From JACMLD01 sp036500065 (lineage in GTDB: Bacteria > Bacteroidota > Bacteroidia > Chitinophagales > Chitinophagaceae): 13,905 bases of DNA. The stretch's first letter is position 1. Every line of letters begins with the position of its first letter. Location: positions 1 to 13,905 of the forward strand of contig DASYCT010000443.1 in NCBI GenBank assembly GCA_036500065.1, written 5' to 3'. The notes beneath the pieces are model-generated. The model did no database searches. It saw nothing but the letters and a program-made list of their open reading frames with translations, and was not told the DNA's origin. The translations under genes were made by a program, and so were the position numbers. Below are positions 7,400 to 13,074 of this stretch, piece after piece.

Positions 7400-7627
7400 A
7401 TGAAAAAAGCAAAAACTATGACCAAAGATGTGATGGTTCGCGGCGATTCACGCGAAGTAATGATCGACTATTATAACGGAAAGCTGCTGGAGCTGGAAGA
7501 TGATCTGAACGATCTAACCATATTGCAGCATCCGATACAGATACAAACCATTTGCGGCAAGATGATGGCCATTAAAAACATGCTTGCCGGCATGAAGCCG
7601 GCGGCAAGGCCTGTGCTGATGCGGTAA
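7400..7627 (+). CDS. Small hypothetical protein (75 residues)
   Basis: No family is recognised. The protein begins MKKAKTMTKDVMVRGDSREV and continues with a helical, acidic then hydrophobic stretch (GKLLELEDDLNDLTILQHPIQI, GKMMAIKNMLAGMKPAARP). No signal peptide or membrane helix is present, so it should be cytosolic. An alternative start is the ATG at 7418. It is transcribed away from the sigma-factor gene and is followed by an inverted repeat and a strong terminator, which fits a short single-gene transcript. Its amino-acid make-up looks like that of a real protein rather than a shadow frame, and nothing better occupies this stretch. Confidence 0.6.
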   Translation: MKKAKTMTKDVMVRGDSREVMIDYYNGKLLELEDDLNDLTILQHPIQIQTICGKMMAIKNMLAGMKPAARPVLMR

Positions 7628-7633
7628 GCCACG

Positions 7634-7705
7634 ACTGATAGGGTATGGCATGACACGCAAATGTTGGCAGAGGTATCTCACCAGGTCATGACATCCCTTA
7701 TCAGT
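7634..7705 (+). repeat. Imperfect inverted repeat, 21-base arms, downstream of the small gene
   Basis: Arm 7634-7654 (ACTGATAGGGTATGGCATGAC) is matched at 18 of 21 positions by the reverse complement of 7685-7705, with a 30-base loop. It lies directly behind the 7400-7627 gene. A second small hairpin (ACAGGC/GCCTGT, 7735-7752) and then the terminator follow, so the 3' part of this transcript would be strongly folded. It may be a structured untranslated region, a small RNA, or a decayed mobile repeat. Confidence 0.6.
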
Positions 7706-7760
7706 TTTGTACTTACCCAGTTCCCACCTGAAATACAGGCTTTTCTGCCTGTCCTGGTCC

Positions 7761-7794
7761 AAGACTTATTCCCTCGTGGAATAAGTCTTTTTTT
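7761..7794 (+). terminator. Strong intrinsic terminator
   Basis: A perfect 12-bp stem (AAGACTTATTCC / GGAATAAGTCTT) with loop CTCGT is followed by a run of seven T that begins within the stem end. It ends the transcript of the small gene at 7400-7627 and separates it from the msrBA operon. Confidence 0.9.
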
Positions 7795-7878
7795 ATTATC
7801 GCCTCTTTACAATTATTTTAGGATATGGAATAAACCTCCGGGGGTGCTCCAACGTATATATGTAGTAAATCAACGTGT

Positions 7879-8418
7879 ATGAGAATGTTTCTTCTGATCT
7901 TAACGGTTTTGTCGGGTTTGTGGACCGGCAGTTGTGCACAAACGCAGACGAAAAATTACACTGATCCTCCCAAAGCGGGTTCCAAAACGCAATATCCCCT
8001 GAAGCTGAGTGATGCCGAATGGAAGGCAAAGCTGACGCCGGGGCAGTATTATATCCTGCGGCAGCAGGGCACAGAGCGGGCGTTTACGGGGCAGTATGAT
8101 CATTTTTATAAAAAAGGTACTTATTACTCGGCGGCTTCGCTGCAACCTGTTTTCAGCTCGGATACCAAATTTGATTCGGGCACCGGCTGGCCCAGTTTTT
8201 ATGCGCCTATTAATCCCGATGCCGTGCGGCTGGTGTTGGATAACAGTGATGGGATGGAGCGTTGGGAAGTAGTGGACAGCAAAAGCGGTTCGCACCTGGG
8301 GCATGTGTTTGACGACGGCCCTGCTCCTACCGGTAAGCGCTATTGTATGAATTCGGCCGCCCTGATTTTTGTGCCCGAAGGGGGCAAACCCCCGGTGAGC
8401 GCCAAAGAAAGCAATTAA
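7879..8418 (+). CDS. msrB: Peptide-methionine (R)-S-oxide reductase MsrB, predicted lipoprotein
   Basis: This 179-residue enzyme reduces the R form of methionine sulfoxide in proteins. Family motifs are clear: LSDAEWKAKLTPGQYYILRQQGTERAFTG at about 43-71, FSSDTKFDSGTGWPSF at 92-107, SHLGHVFDDGPAPTGKRYC to 156, then MNSAAL. Cys156 is the catalytic cysteine. A short hydrophobic leader ends in TGSC, so the protein is probably exported and lipid-anchored at Cys19; the lipobox is not ideal. All four zinc-binding cysteines of typical MsrB are missing: TYYSAASL stands where YxCxxCG is expected, and VVDSKSGSHLGH where a second CxxC is expected. Cys19 and Cys156 are the only cysteines, so no resolving cysteine exists. 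The next gene, msrA, starts 14 bases after the stop. No clear promoter was seen upstream. Confidence 0.95.
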   Translation: MRMFLLILTVLSGLWTGSCAQTQTKNYTDPPKAGSKTQYPLKLSDAEWKAKLTPGQYYILRQQGTERAFTGQYDHFYKKGTYYSAASLQPVFSSDTKFDSGTGWPSFYAPINPDAVRLVLDNSDGMERWEVVDSKSGSHLGHVFDDGPAPTGKRYCMNSAALIFVPEGGKPPVSAKESN

Positions 8419-8432
8419 ATATTTTATATACC

Positions 8433-9077
8433 ATGAAGTCATTTATAGGCACTTTCCTGTCGATTTTGTTGCTGGCCTCCTGTGCGGAAAGCCAGCAGCC
8501 CAAGACGGCCATTCCGCTGGGCGACCCCAAGCCTTCAAGCGGTAAGGAGGCGGTGGCCATGTTTTCCGAAGGCTGTTTCTGGCATTCGGAGATCGTTTTC
8601 CAAAGCCTGGTGGGCGTCCGCGATGCGGTATCGGGCTATGCGGGAGGTCATGACAGGAGCCCGAATTATGAAGCAGTGTGCACGGGGGAAACCGGTCATG
8701 CGGAGACGGTGCAGGTATTTTATGACCCGGCGAAGATTTCCTTTGCGACGCTGGTAGACGCCTTTTTTGCCAGCCAGGACCCAACCGAGCTGAACCGGCA
8801 GGGAAATGACGAGGGGACGCAATACCGTTCCATTGCTTTTTACAATAATGATACGGAAAAGCAGATCATACTGGCGGCGATTAAAAAGCTGACGGATGAA
8901 AAGAAATACCGGGATAAGATCGTGACGGAGGTATTGCCGGTGAGCAAGTTTTACCCGGCCGAGGATTATCACCAGGAGTATATTTATCATCATCCTGATA
9001 ACCCGTATGTAAGGCAGGTGTCGATACCGGATTTTTTGGAGTTTAAGCGGGAGTTTAAGGAGGGGAGTTTTAAATAA
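8433..9077 (+). CDS. msrA: Peptide-methionine (S)-S-oxide reductase MsrA, predicted lipoprotein
   Basis: This 214-residue enzyme reduces the S form of methionine sulfoxide. Cys48 in SEGCFWHSE is the catalytic cysteine (usually GCFWG); VSGYAGG, PNYEAVCTGETGHAETVQVFYDP and DPTELNRQGNDEGTQYRS are all in place, followed by FYPAEDYHQEYI. The N-terminus is a good lipoprotein signal, with LLASC placing the lipidated cysteine at position 17. The mature enzyme retains only Cys48 and Cys83 besides the lipid cysteine; the C-terminal resolving cysteines known from E. coli MsrA are absent. It is co-transcribed with msrB, giving an envelope repair pair that covers both sulfoxide stereoisomers. ATG at 8433 was chosen over an upstream in-frame ATG inside msrB because it yields the lipoprotein signal. 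Confidence 0.97.
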   Translation: MKSFIGTFLSILLLASCAESQQPKTAIPLGDPKPSSGKEAVAMFSEGCFWHSEIVFQSLVGVRDAVSGYAGGHDRSPNYEAVCTGETGHAETVQVFYDPAKISFATLVDAFFASQDPTELNRQGNDEGTQYRSIAFYNNDTEKQIILAAIKKLTDEKKYRDKIVTEVLPVSKFYPAEDYHQEYIYHHPDNPYVRQVSIPDFLEFKREFKEGSFK

Positions 9078-9090
9078 TCGATCCCACACG

Positions 9091-9197
9091 CCCGACACCC
9101 CACCCCCCGGCCCCCTAAAGGGGGAGAGCTGCCGCGCCGCGGGCTGCCCTGTGTGTTGGCGCTCCCCCTTTAGGGGGCCGGGGGGTGGGGTGTCGGG
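9091..9197. repeat. Perfect 36-bp inverted repeat, REP-like palindromic element
   Basis: Bases 9091-9126 and 9162-9197 are exact reverse complements, separated by a 35-base GC-rich spacer. Each arm also contains its own small palindrome, CCCCCTAAAGGGGG, and the outer ends read CCCGACACCCCACC. The element starts 13 bases after the msrA stop and could fold into a very stable hairpin that ends or protects the msrBA transcript. Its perfection and composition suggest a dispersed REP/MITE-like repeat rather than an ordinary terminator; no T run follows on the plus strand. Confidence 0.85.
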
Positions 9198-9220
9198 AGT
9201 TAGTGGACAAAAAGAGGGCA

Positions 9221-9262
9221 TGGTGAGAATTCGGGGGCAAGTGGGTATGGTGGATTCGGGGG
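9221..9262 (+). repeat. Short direct repeat upstream of the DUF3127 gene
   Basis: TGGTGAGAATTCGGGGG (9221-9237) recurs as TGGTGGATTCGGGGG (9248-9262), differing mainly by a two-base gap. It lies between the palindromic element and the next gene. It may be a remnant of the mobile repeat or a regulatory site; nothing decides between them. Confidence 0.3.
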
Positions 9263-9293
9263 TGTTACGTACTTTTATTAAAATTTTTGAATC

Positions 9294-9629
9294 ATGGACA
9301 TTAGTGGAAAAATTGTACAACTGCTTCCGCTGCAAACGGGACAGGGAAAAAACGGTACCTGGAAAAAGCAGGAGTTTGTATTGGAAACAGCGGATACCTA
9401 TCCTAAAAAAGTGTGTATCGCGGTTTGGGGCGATAAAATAGACATGGGACCGGTAAAACCGGGTTCGACGGTCACCGTATCCTTTGATGTGGAAAGCCGG
9501 GAATACAACGGGAAATGGTACACCGATGTAAAGGCCTGGAAAATAGTAGCTAAACAAGACGGCAATGCAGAGCCTTCCCCGATGCCCGTTCACATGGCGC
9601 CGGAGGGAGACGACGATCTTCCGTTTTAA
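9294..9629 (+). CDS. DUF3127 family protein with SSB-like acidic C-terminal tip
   Basis: The 111-residue protein shows the DUF3127 pattern common in Bacteroidota: ISGKIVQLLPLQTG at 3-16, WKKQEFVLET at 23-32, YPKKVCIAVWGDKI at 36-49, and VTVSFDVESREYNGKWYTDVKAWKI at 60-84. The pattern suggests an OB-like beta barrel. A flexible linker leads to DDDLPF at the very end, which closely resembles the acidic tip of single-stranded DNA-binding protein (DDDIPF) that docks DNA-repair partners. The role is not established; a nucleic-acid function is plausible but inferred. It appears to be a single-gene unit closed by a terminator 24 bases after the stop. AT-rich sequence before the ATG may hold its promoter. 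Confidence 0.9.
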   Translation: MDISGKIVQLLPLQTGQGKNGTWKKQEFVLETADTYPKKVCIAVWGDKIDMGPVKPGSTVTVSFDVESREYNGKWYTDVKAWKIVAKQDGNAEPSPMPVHMAPEGDDDLPF

Positions 9630-9653
9630 CATATCATTACCTGTAGAAAGAGA

Positions 9654-9684
9654 GGGTATTGCCGGGAGGCGGTACCCTTTTTTT
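9654..9684 (+). terminator. Intrinsic terminator after the DUF3127 gene
   Basis: A 10-bp stem (GGGTATTGCC / GGCGGTACCC, including two G-U pairs) with loop GGGA is followed by seven T. Confidence 0.85.
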
Positions 9685-9691
9685 ATTGGCC

Positions 9692-9724
9692 TGGTGGGAA
9701 GCGGCCGCGCTGGCACCATTTTTT
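9692..9724 (+). terminator. Possible second terminator
   Basis: TGGTG pairs with CACCA and AGCG with CGCT, with a small internal loop, and six T follow. It stands just behind the first terminator, so it may be a backup. The stem is interrupted and this is less certain. Confidence 0.4.
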
Positions 9725-9756
9725 AATATGATAGGGTAACACATAAAATATAAAAT

Positions 9757-10047
9757 ATGAAAAAGCTAACCGGTATTCTCGCTTTTACCTGCCTGCTGGG
9801 GATAGGTTCCCTGAGCGCCCAGGTAAAAGAAGATATAAATAAAGATGCCACTAAAGTTGGTAACAAAACAGAACATGTGGTGGTAAAAGGCAAATCGGCC
9901 ATTGTAGACCATCGCTTTAAGGGTAAGGTTGGCCCGCATAACGAGCCGGTGTACATCGACCATAATTCCAAATACTATTATGTCGGTCAAAAAGGACGTA
10001 AAATGTATATTAAGCGTTCGCAGTGCAGGAATGAAAAAAGACATTAA
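9757..10047 (+). CDS. Small secreted hypothetical protein (96 residues)
   Basis: A signal peptide (KKLTGILAFTCLLGIGSLSA|Q) leads to a mature protein of about 75 residues that is basic and lysine/histidine-rich. The last 40 residues (PVYIDHNSKYYYVGQKGRKMYIKRSQC) distantly resemble the PBCV-type basic adaptor pattern of Y-G-x-KYYY-x-G-x-K-Y, but this is too weak to name the protein. One cysteine remains near the C-terminus. The leader before the ATG is AT-rich, as in many Bacteroidota genes. Terminators on both sides make it a single-gene unit. Function unknown. Confidence 0.78.
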   Translation: MKKLTGILAFTCLLGIGSLSAQVKEDINKDATKVGNKTEHVVVKGKSAIVDHRFKGKVGPHNEPVYIDHNSKYYYVGQKGRKMYIKRSQCRNEKRH

Positions 10048-10122
10048 GAACGGCGTTATCAATGCTTTGAGCGTATTAAGGAGTGAAGTGATTATAGATG
10101 CTTCAAAGCAGGGATACAATAG

Positions 10123-10150
10123 CCCGCCGGTTTGCGCCGGCGGGTTTTTT
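10123..10150 (+). terminator. Strong intrinsic terminator
   Basis: An 8-bp GC stem (CCCGCCGG / CCGGCGGG) with loop TTTGCG is followed by six T. It closes the small secreted-protein gene. An 8-bp inverted repeat (TGCTTTGA, 10063-10070 and 10103-10110) precedes it. Confidence 0.92.
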
Positions 10151-10225
10151 ATTGGTGTTTTGTGTAGGAACTGTTAAAGCTGAAAACACACAATATTTCG
10201 CATGTTTTTTGCGTAATTGGGTTGT

Positions 10226-10882
10226 ATGAAATATTTACTAATCGCTGTTATCAGTCTTTTGCCCGGTCGCCCGGCAATCCTTTCCAAAACCGCGGTGGCG
10301 CATCCCCCGGTAGTGGAGCTATCGCCGCTCGGCATATTCGACAAAAGCTGGAACGATGCTTCTTACGCGGTTTGCAATACGGCCGAAGGGGCCGCTTTTA
10401 TGAGTGATAAGGAGAAAGAGCTTATTTATATCCTTAACCTGGCGCGGCGCTACCCGGCGCAGTTTGCCAATACGGTGTTAAGACAATACCCGTCGTATAT
10501 CAATAATGAAAGGCTGGCCAGATCGGATCACTACCAGTCGCTGTTGCGAACGATGCGCCTGTTGCCGCAATCGACCTTATTGTATCCCGACGCCTTGTGT
10601 TATGCCAGCGCGGCCTGTCATGCCAGTTCAGCGGGGGTAAAGGGATACGTGGGACATGATCGCATCAATGCAGATTGTAAAAAACAGGTGCATTTCCAGG
10701 GCGAGTGTTGCGATTACGGTCATGGGGAGCCGCTGGATATTGTGATGGCGCTGCTGATAGACGAGGGAGTGGCCAACCTGGGACACCGGCTTATTTGTTT
10801 CAGCACCTATAATAAGATCGGGGTGGCGATTGAACCGCATAAGGAATATGGGGAGAATGCGGTGCTGGATTTTTATTATTAG
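10226..10882 (+). CDS. CAP-domain (SCP/YkwD-like) protein
   Basis: The 218-residue protein has a hydrophobic N-terminus (KYLLIAVISLLPG) that is probably a signal peptide, followed by a CAP domain at about 60-218. Recognisable points are LIYILNLARRYPAQFA at 67-81, ACHASS with His132, YVGHDR with His144, GECCDYGHG with Glu160, the stretch DIVMALLIDEGVANLGHR with His187, and IGVAIEPHKEYGENAVLDFYY at the end. These are the usual CAP histidine and glutamate positions. Seven cysteines, including a CC pair at 161-162, suggest disulfides in the periplasm or outside. CAP proteins have varied or unknown roles in bacteria. ATG at 10226 is preferred to a TTG at 10217. The YdcF-like gene follows after 31 bases and may be co-transcribed. 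Confidence 0.88.
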   Translation: MKYLLIAVISLLPGRPAILSKTAVAHPPVVELSPLGIFDKSWNDASYAVCNTAEGAAFMSDKEKELIYILNLARRYPAQFANTVLRQYPSYINNERLARSDHYQSLLRTMRLLPQSTLLYPDALCYASAACHASSAGVKGYVGHDRINADCKKQVHFQGECCDYGHGEPLDIVMALLIDEGVANLGHRLICFSTYNKIGVAIEPHKEYGENAVLDFYY

Positions 10883-10913
10883 GATTCCTATCTTGCGGCT
10901 ATAAGCTCCTTTT

Positions 10914-11561
10914 ATGATCACCGATGAAGTACTTACGCTGGCGAAAATACTCTGGGAATATCATTTGCTGCATCATCAACCTGAAAAAGCCGATTGCATA
11001 TTGGTATTGGGCAGTCATGATACACGAGTGGCGGAACGCGGGGCGCAGGTATGGCTGGAAGGATGGGCGCCGATACTATTGTTCTCCGGCGGGTTGGGCA
11101 ATGTGACCAGGGGCATCTGGACAGAAACGGAAGCGGATAAGTTTGCCGCCATTGCGCGGGGCATGGGTGTACCGCCTGAAGCTATCCTCGTTGAAAATAA
11201 ATCTACCAATACGGGAGAAAATATCCTGTTCAGCCGGCAATTGCTGGAAGAAAAGAACATTGACCCCGCTGTCTTCATCGTGGTGCAGAAGCCGTATATG
11301 GAAAGAAGAAGCTATGCCACGTTTAAAAAACACTGGCCTGATAAAAAACTGATCGTTACTTCTCCACAGATAGCATTTGATGATTATCCCAACGCCGAAA
11401 TCCCGCTGGAACGTGTTATTAATATTATGGTAGGCGATTTACAGCGTATTAAAATATACCCCGCCAAAGGATTCCAGGTGCCGCAGGAAATACCCGCCGG
11501 GGTATGGCAGGCTTATGAAAGACTGGTGGAACTCGGGTTCAGCAAGCACTTAGCGGTTTAA
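10914..11561 (+). CDS. YdcF-family (DUF218) protein
   Basis: The 215-residue protein carries the DUF218 fold from about residue 26. Visible motifs are ADCILVLGSHD at 26-36, RGAQVWLEGWAPILLFSGGLG at 42-62, the stretch TETEADKFAAIARGMGVP, and ILVENKSTNTGENILFSRQLL at 91-111, followed by VVQKPYMERRSYATF. It lacks the N-terminal membrane helices of SanA/ElyC-type relatives, so it is probably cytosolic like E. coli YdcF. The biochemical role of YdcF is not settled; nucleotide-cofactor binding has been reported for the E. coli protein. Spacing of 31 bases behind the CAP gene without a terminator suggests shared transcription, though the two functions have no obvious link. Confidence 0.92.
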   Translation: MITDEVLTLAKILWEYHLLHHQPEKADCILVLGSHDTRVAERGAQVWLEGWAPILLFSGGLGNVTRGIWTETEADKFAAIARGMGVPPEAILVENKSTNTGENILFSRQLLEEKNIDPAVFIVVQKPYMERRSYATFKKHWPDKKLIVTSPQIAFDDYPNAEIPLERVINIMVGDLQRIKIYPAKGFQVPQEIPAGVWQAYERLVELGFSKHLAV

Positions 11562-11697
11562 ATTCTCTCTCCGCCGGAAGGCTTTTTCCCTTTATTGGAA
11601 CAAATTATTGGCACGGGCCAAAAGTACGTGCTGGTATTCAATCTTTTGTGCACTGGCACACAGGTTGAATTAAACCAGTTACCCAAAATCGTACTTT

Positions 11698-12951
11698 ATG
11701 AAACATTTATTACCTCTTACCATTTTTATCCTGGCGCTGGCCGCCGGCACACAAGCACAAGTAGTTAGCCCCATTACCATTACCGGTTTTAACCGGGATG
11801 TGGTAGCAGAAACCGCCAGCAGTTCGGCTGTTACTTCCGGCGCGATGGACCTGACCGGCAATACCTGGTATTCGCAGAGCTTTGTTAACGCGGTACAGGC
11901 TTCTTATGGCGGCGGTCTGCCCGATACACGCAGCATTACCAGCGCCAACAACGGTCTTATCTCTTATAAGCTGATGCCTTATAATGGCAACAATGCGCTG
12001 TACATGGTCGGCAGTAATACTTCCGGCACCAACAGCGGTACGCTTACCCTGTCTGCTCCCGCTGCTTACAGCAAAATTTCTTTTCTCGTAGCAGGCACAG
12101 AAGGCGGCGCCACGATGAGTATCAAGCTGAAATTTTCGGACAATAAAACAGAAACGGTGGGTTCTTCCATATCGGTAGCCGACTGGTTTAGCGGTTCGGC
12201 TCCCGTGGCGCAGAACCTGGGCCGTGTGAGCGGCACACCCGGTAACTATGTGTTTTCCGGTCGTGATGGCAGCAACAACCCGCGTCTTTATGAAATCACA
12301 TTCACACTGAGCTCTACCGACAATCTTAAAACGCTTAACAGCATCAGCTTTACCAAGAATGACGATGAGAGCAGCACCCGCGCACTGGTATTTGCCGTAA
12401 GCGGCGCTCTTACCAATAGTTCACTGCCTGTCATCTTCAGCAATGTAGAAGGAAAAAGGGATAATAACAACGCAGTGATTAGCTGGCAGACACAACAGGA
12501 ATCCAACAGCGCTTATTTCAATATCGAGCGCAGCAACGGCAACGACCAATACACTGTCGTAGGGCGTGTTGCGGCTGCCGGTAATTCATCGCAGGTGCTG
12601 AACTATCATTTTACCGATAACAACGAGGCTACGGCTTACTACCGGATCTGTGAAGTGGATGCCGATGGCGCGCAGACTTATTCGGAAGTAATACTGGTGA
12701 AATCGACCAATGGCGCTACCATGCTGTTCCAGCAGTCGGGCGGCAACCTGGTGGTATCGGGTATCAGTGCTTCTTCGCAAAGCAGCAACGTGGAATATCT
12801 TGTGTACAACAGCGGCGGCGCGGTACTGGCACATGGCAGGGCAGCAGCGGGTTCAACGCTTTCCATCCCGGTGGGTGGTTTTCCAAAAGGTGTTTATATC
12901 CTGAGCCTGGTAACTGGCAACAATCAATACACGCATCGTTTCATGAATTAA
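11698..12951 (+). CDS. Secreted beta-rich protein with T9SS-type C-terminal tail
   Basis: The 417-residue protein begins with a clear signal peptide (KHLLPLTIFILALAAGTQA|Q). Residues about 22-235 form an unrecognised beta-rich domain low in cysteine and high in Ser, Thr, Asn and Gly (TITGFNRDVVAE, LTLSAPAAYSKISFLVAG, LYEITFTLSS). Residues about 240-335 look like a fibronectin type III-like module (LPVIFSNVEGKRDNN, NAVISWQTQQESNSAYFNIERS, YYRICEVDADG). The last 80 residues end in PKGVYILSLVTGNNQYTHRFMN, the pattern of type IX secretion sorting domains, so it is probably exported across the outer membrane. The ligand or activity cannot be told. It lies 136 bases behind the YdcF gene and is closed by a terminator, probably as a single unit. 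Confidence 0.88.
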   Translation: MKHLLPLTIFILALAAGTQAQVVSPITITGFNRDVVAETASSSAVTSGAMDLTGNTWYSQSFVNAVQASYGGGLPDTRSITSANNGLISYKLMPYNGNNALYMVGSNTSGTNSGTLTLSAPAAYSKISFLVAGTEGGATMSIKLKFSDNKTETVGSSISVADWFSGSAPVAQNLGRVSGTPGNYVFSGRDGSNNPRLYEITFTLSSTDNLKTLNSISFTKNDDESSTRALVFAVSGALTNSSLPVIFSNVEGKRDNNNAVISWQTQQESNSAYFNIERSNGNDQYTVVGRVAAAGNSSQVLNYHFTDNNEATAYYRICEVDADGAQTYSEVILVKSTNGATMLFQQSGGNLVVSGISASSQSSNVEYLVYNSGGAVLAHGRAAAGSTLSIPVGGFPKGVYILSLVTGNNQYTHRFMN

Positions 12952-12983
12952 GGGGACGGGTAATAAATGTATCATAAACAAGA

Positions 12984-13015
12984 AGAGAGAAGGGTCGAAA
13001 CCTTCTCTCTTTTTT
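12984..13015 (+). terminator. Intrinsic terminator between convergent genes
   Basis: A 10-bp stem (AGAGAGAAGG / CCTTCTCTCT) with loop GTCGAAA is followed by TTTTTATTTT. It ends the secreted-protein gene. On the minus strand the trailing sequence is a poorer T tract, so action in both directions is possible but uncertain. Confidence 0.88.
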
Positions 13016-13022
13016 ATTTTGC

Positions 13023-13039
13023 TTGTTTTGACAAAACAA
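13023..13039. repeat. Perfect 8-bp-arm palindrome in the convergent gap
   Basis: TTGTTTTG and CAAAACAA flank a single A. The single-base centre is too tight for a hairpin but would suit a dimeric protein-binding site; it may equally be chance in AT-rich sequence between two gene ends. Confidence 0.35.
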
Positions 13040-13074
13040 AATACCCTATATAACATAACCATGTACTTATGTTG

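Noticed and set aside
7855..7862. TATATATG as a possible -7 promoter element for msrB
   Set aside because: It differs from TAnnTTTG and there is no TTTG about 19 bases upstream, so the promoter is not supported.
7879..8418. MsrB as a pseudogene because of lost cysteines
   Set aside because: The frame is intact, the catalytic cysteine and pocket motifs are kept, and zinc-free MsrB forms are known.
7900..8442. 180-residue open frame on the minus strand
   Set aside because: It is antisense to msrB, whose motifs are unmistakable.
8535..9719. 394-residue open frame on the minus strand
   Set aside because: It runs antisense through msrA, the palindromic repeat and the DUF3127 gene, has no recognisable domain, and part of it is simply the repeat translated. 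The plus-strand genes are certain.
9929..10177. 82-residue plus-strand frame overlapping the end of the small secreted protein
   Set aside because: It runs through the intrinsic terminator and has no signal or domain; the 96-residue frame with a signal peptide is the better call.
11573..11587. Small GCC-GGAA-GGC hairpin with five T after the YdcF gene
   Set aside because: A 3-bp stem is too weak to call a terminator, although the position is right.
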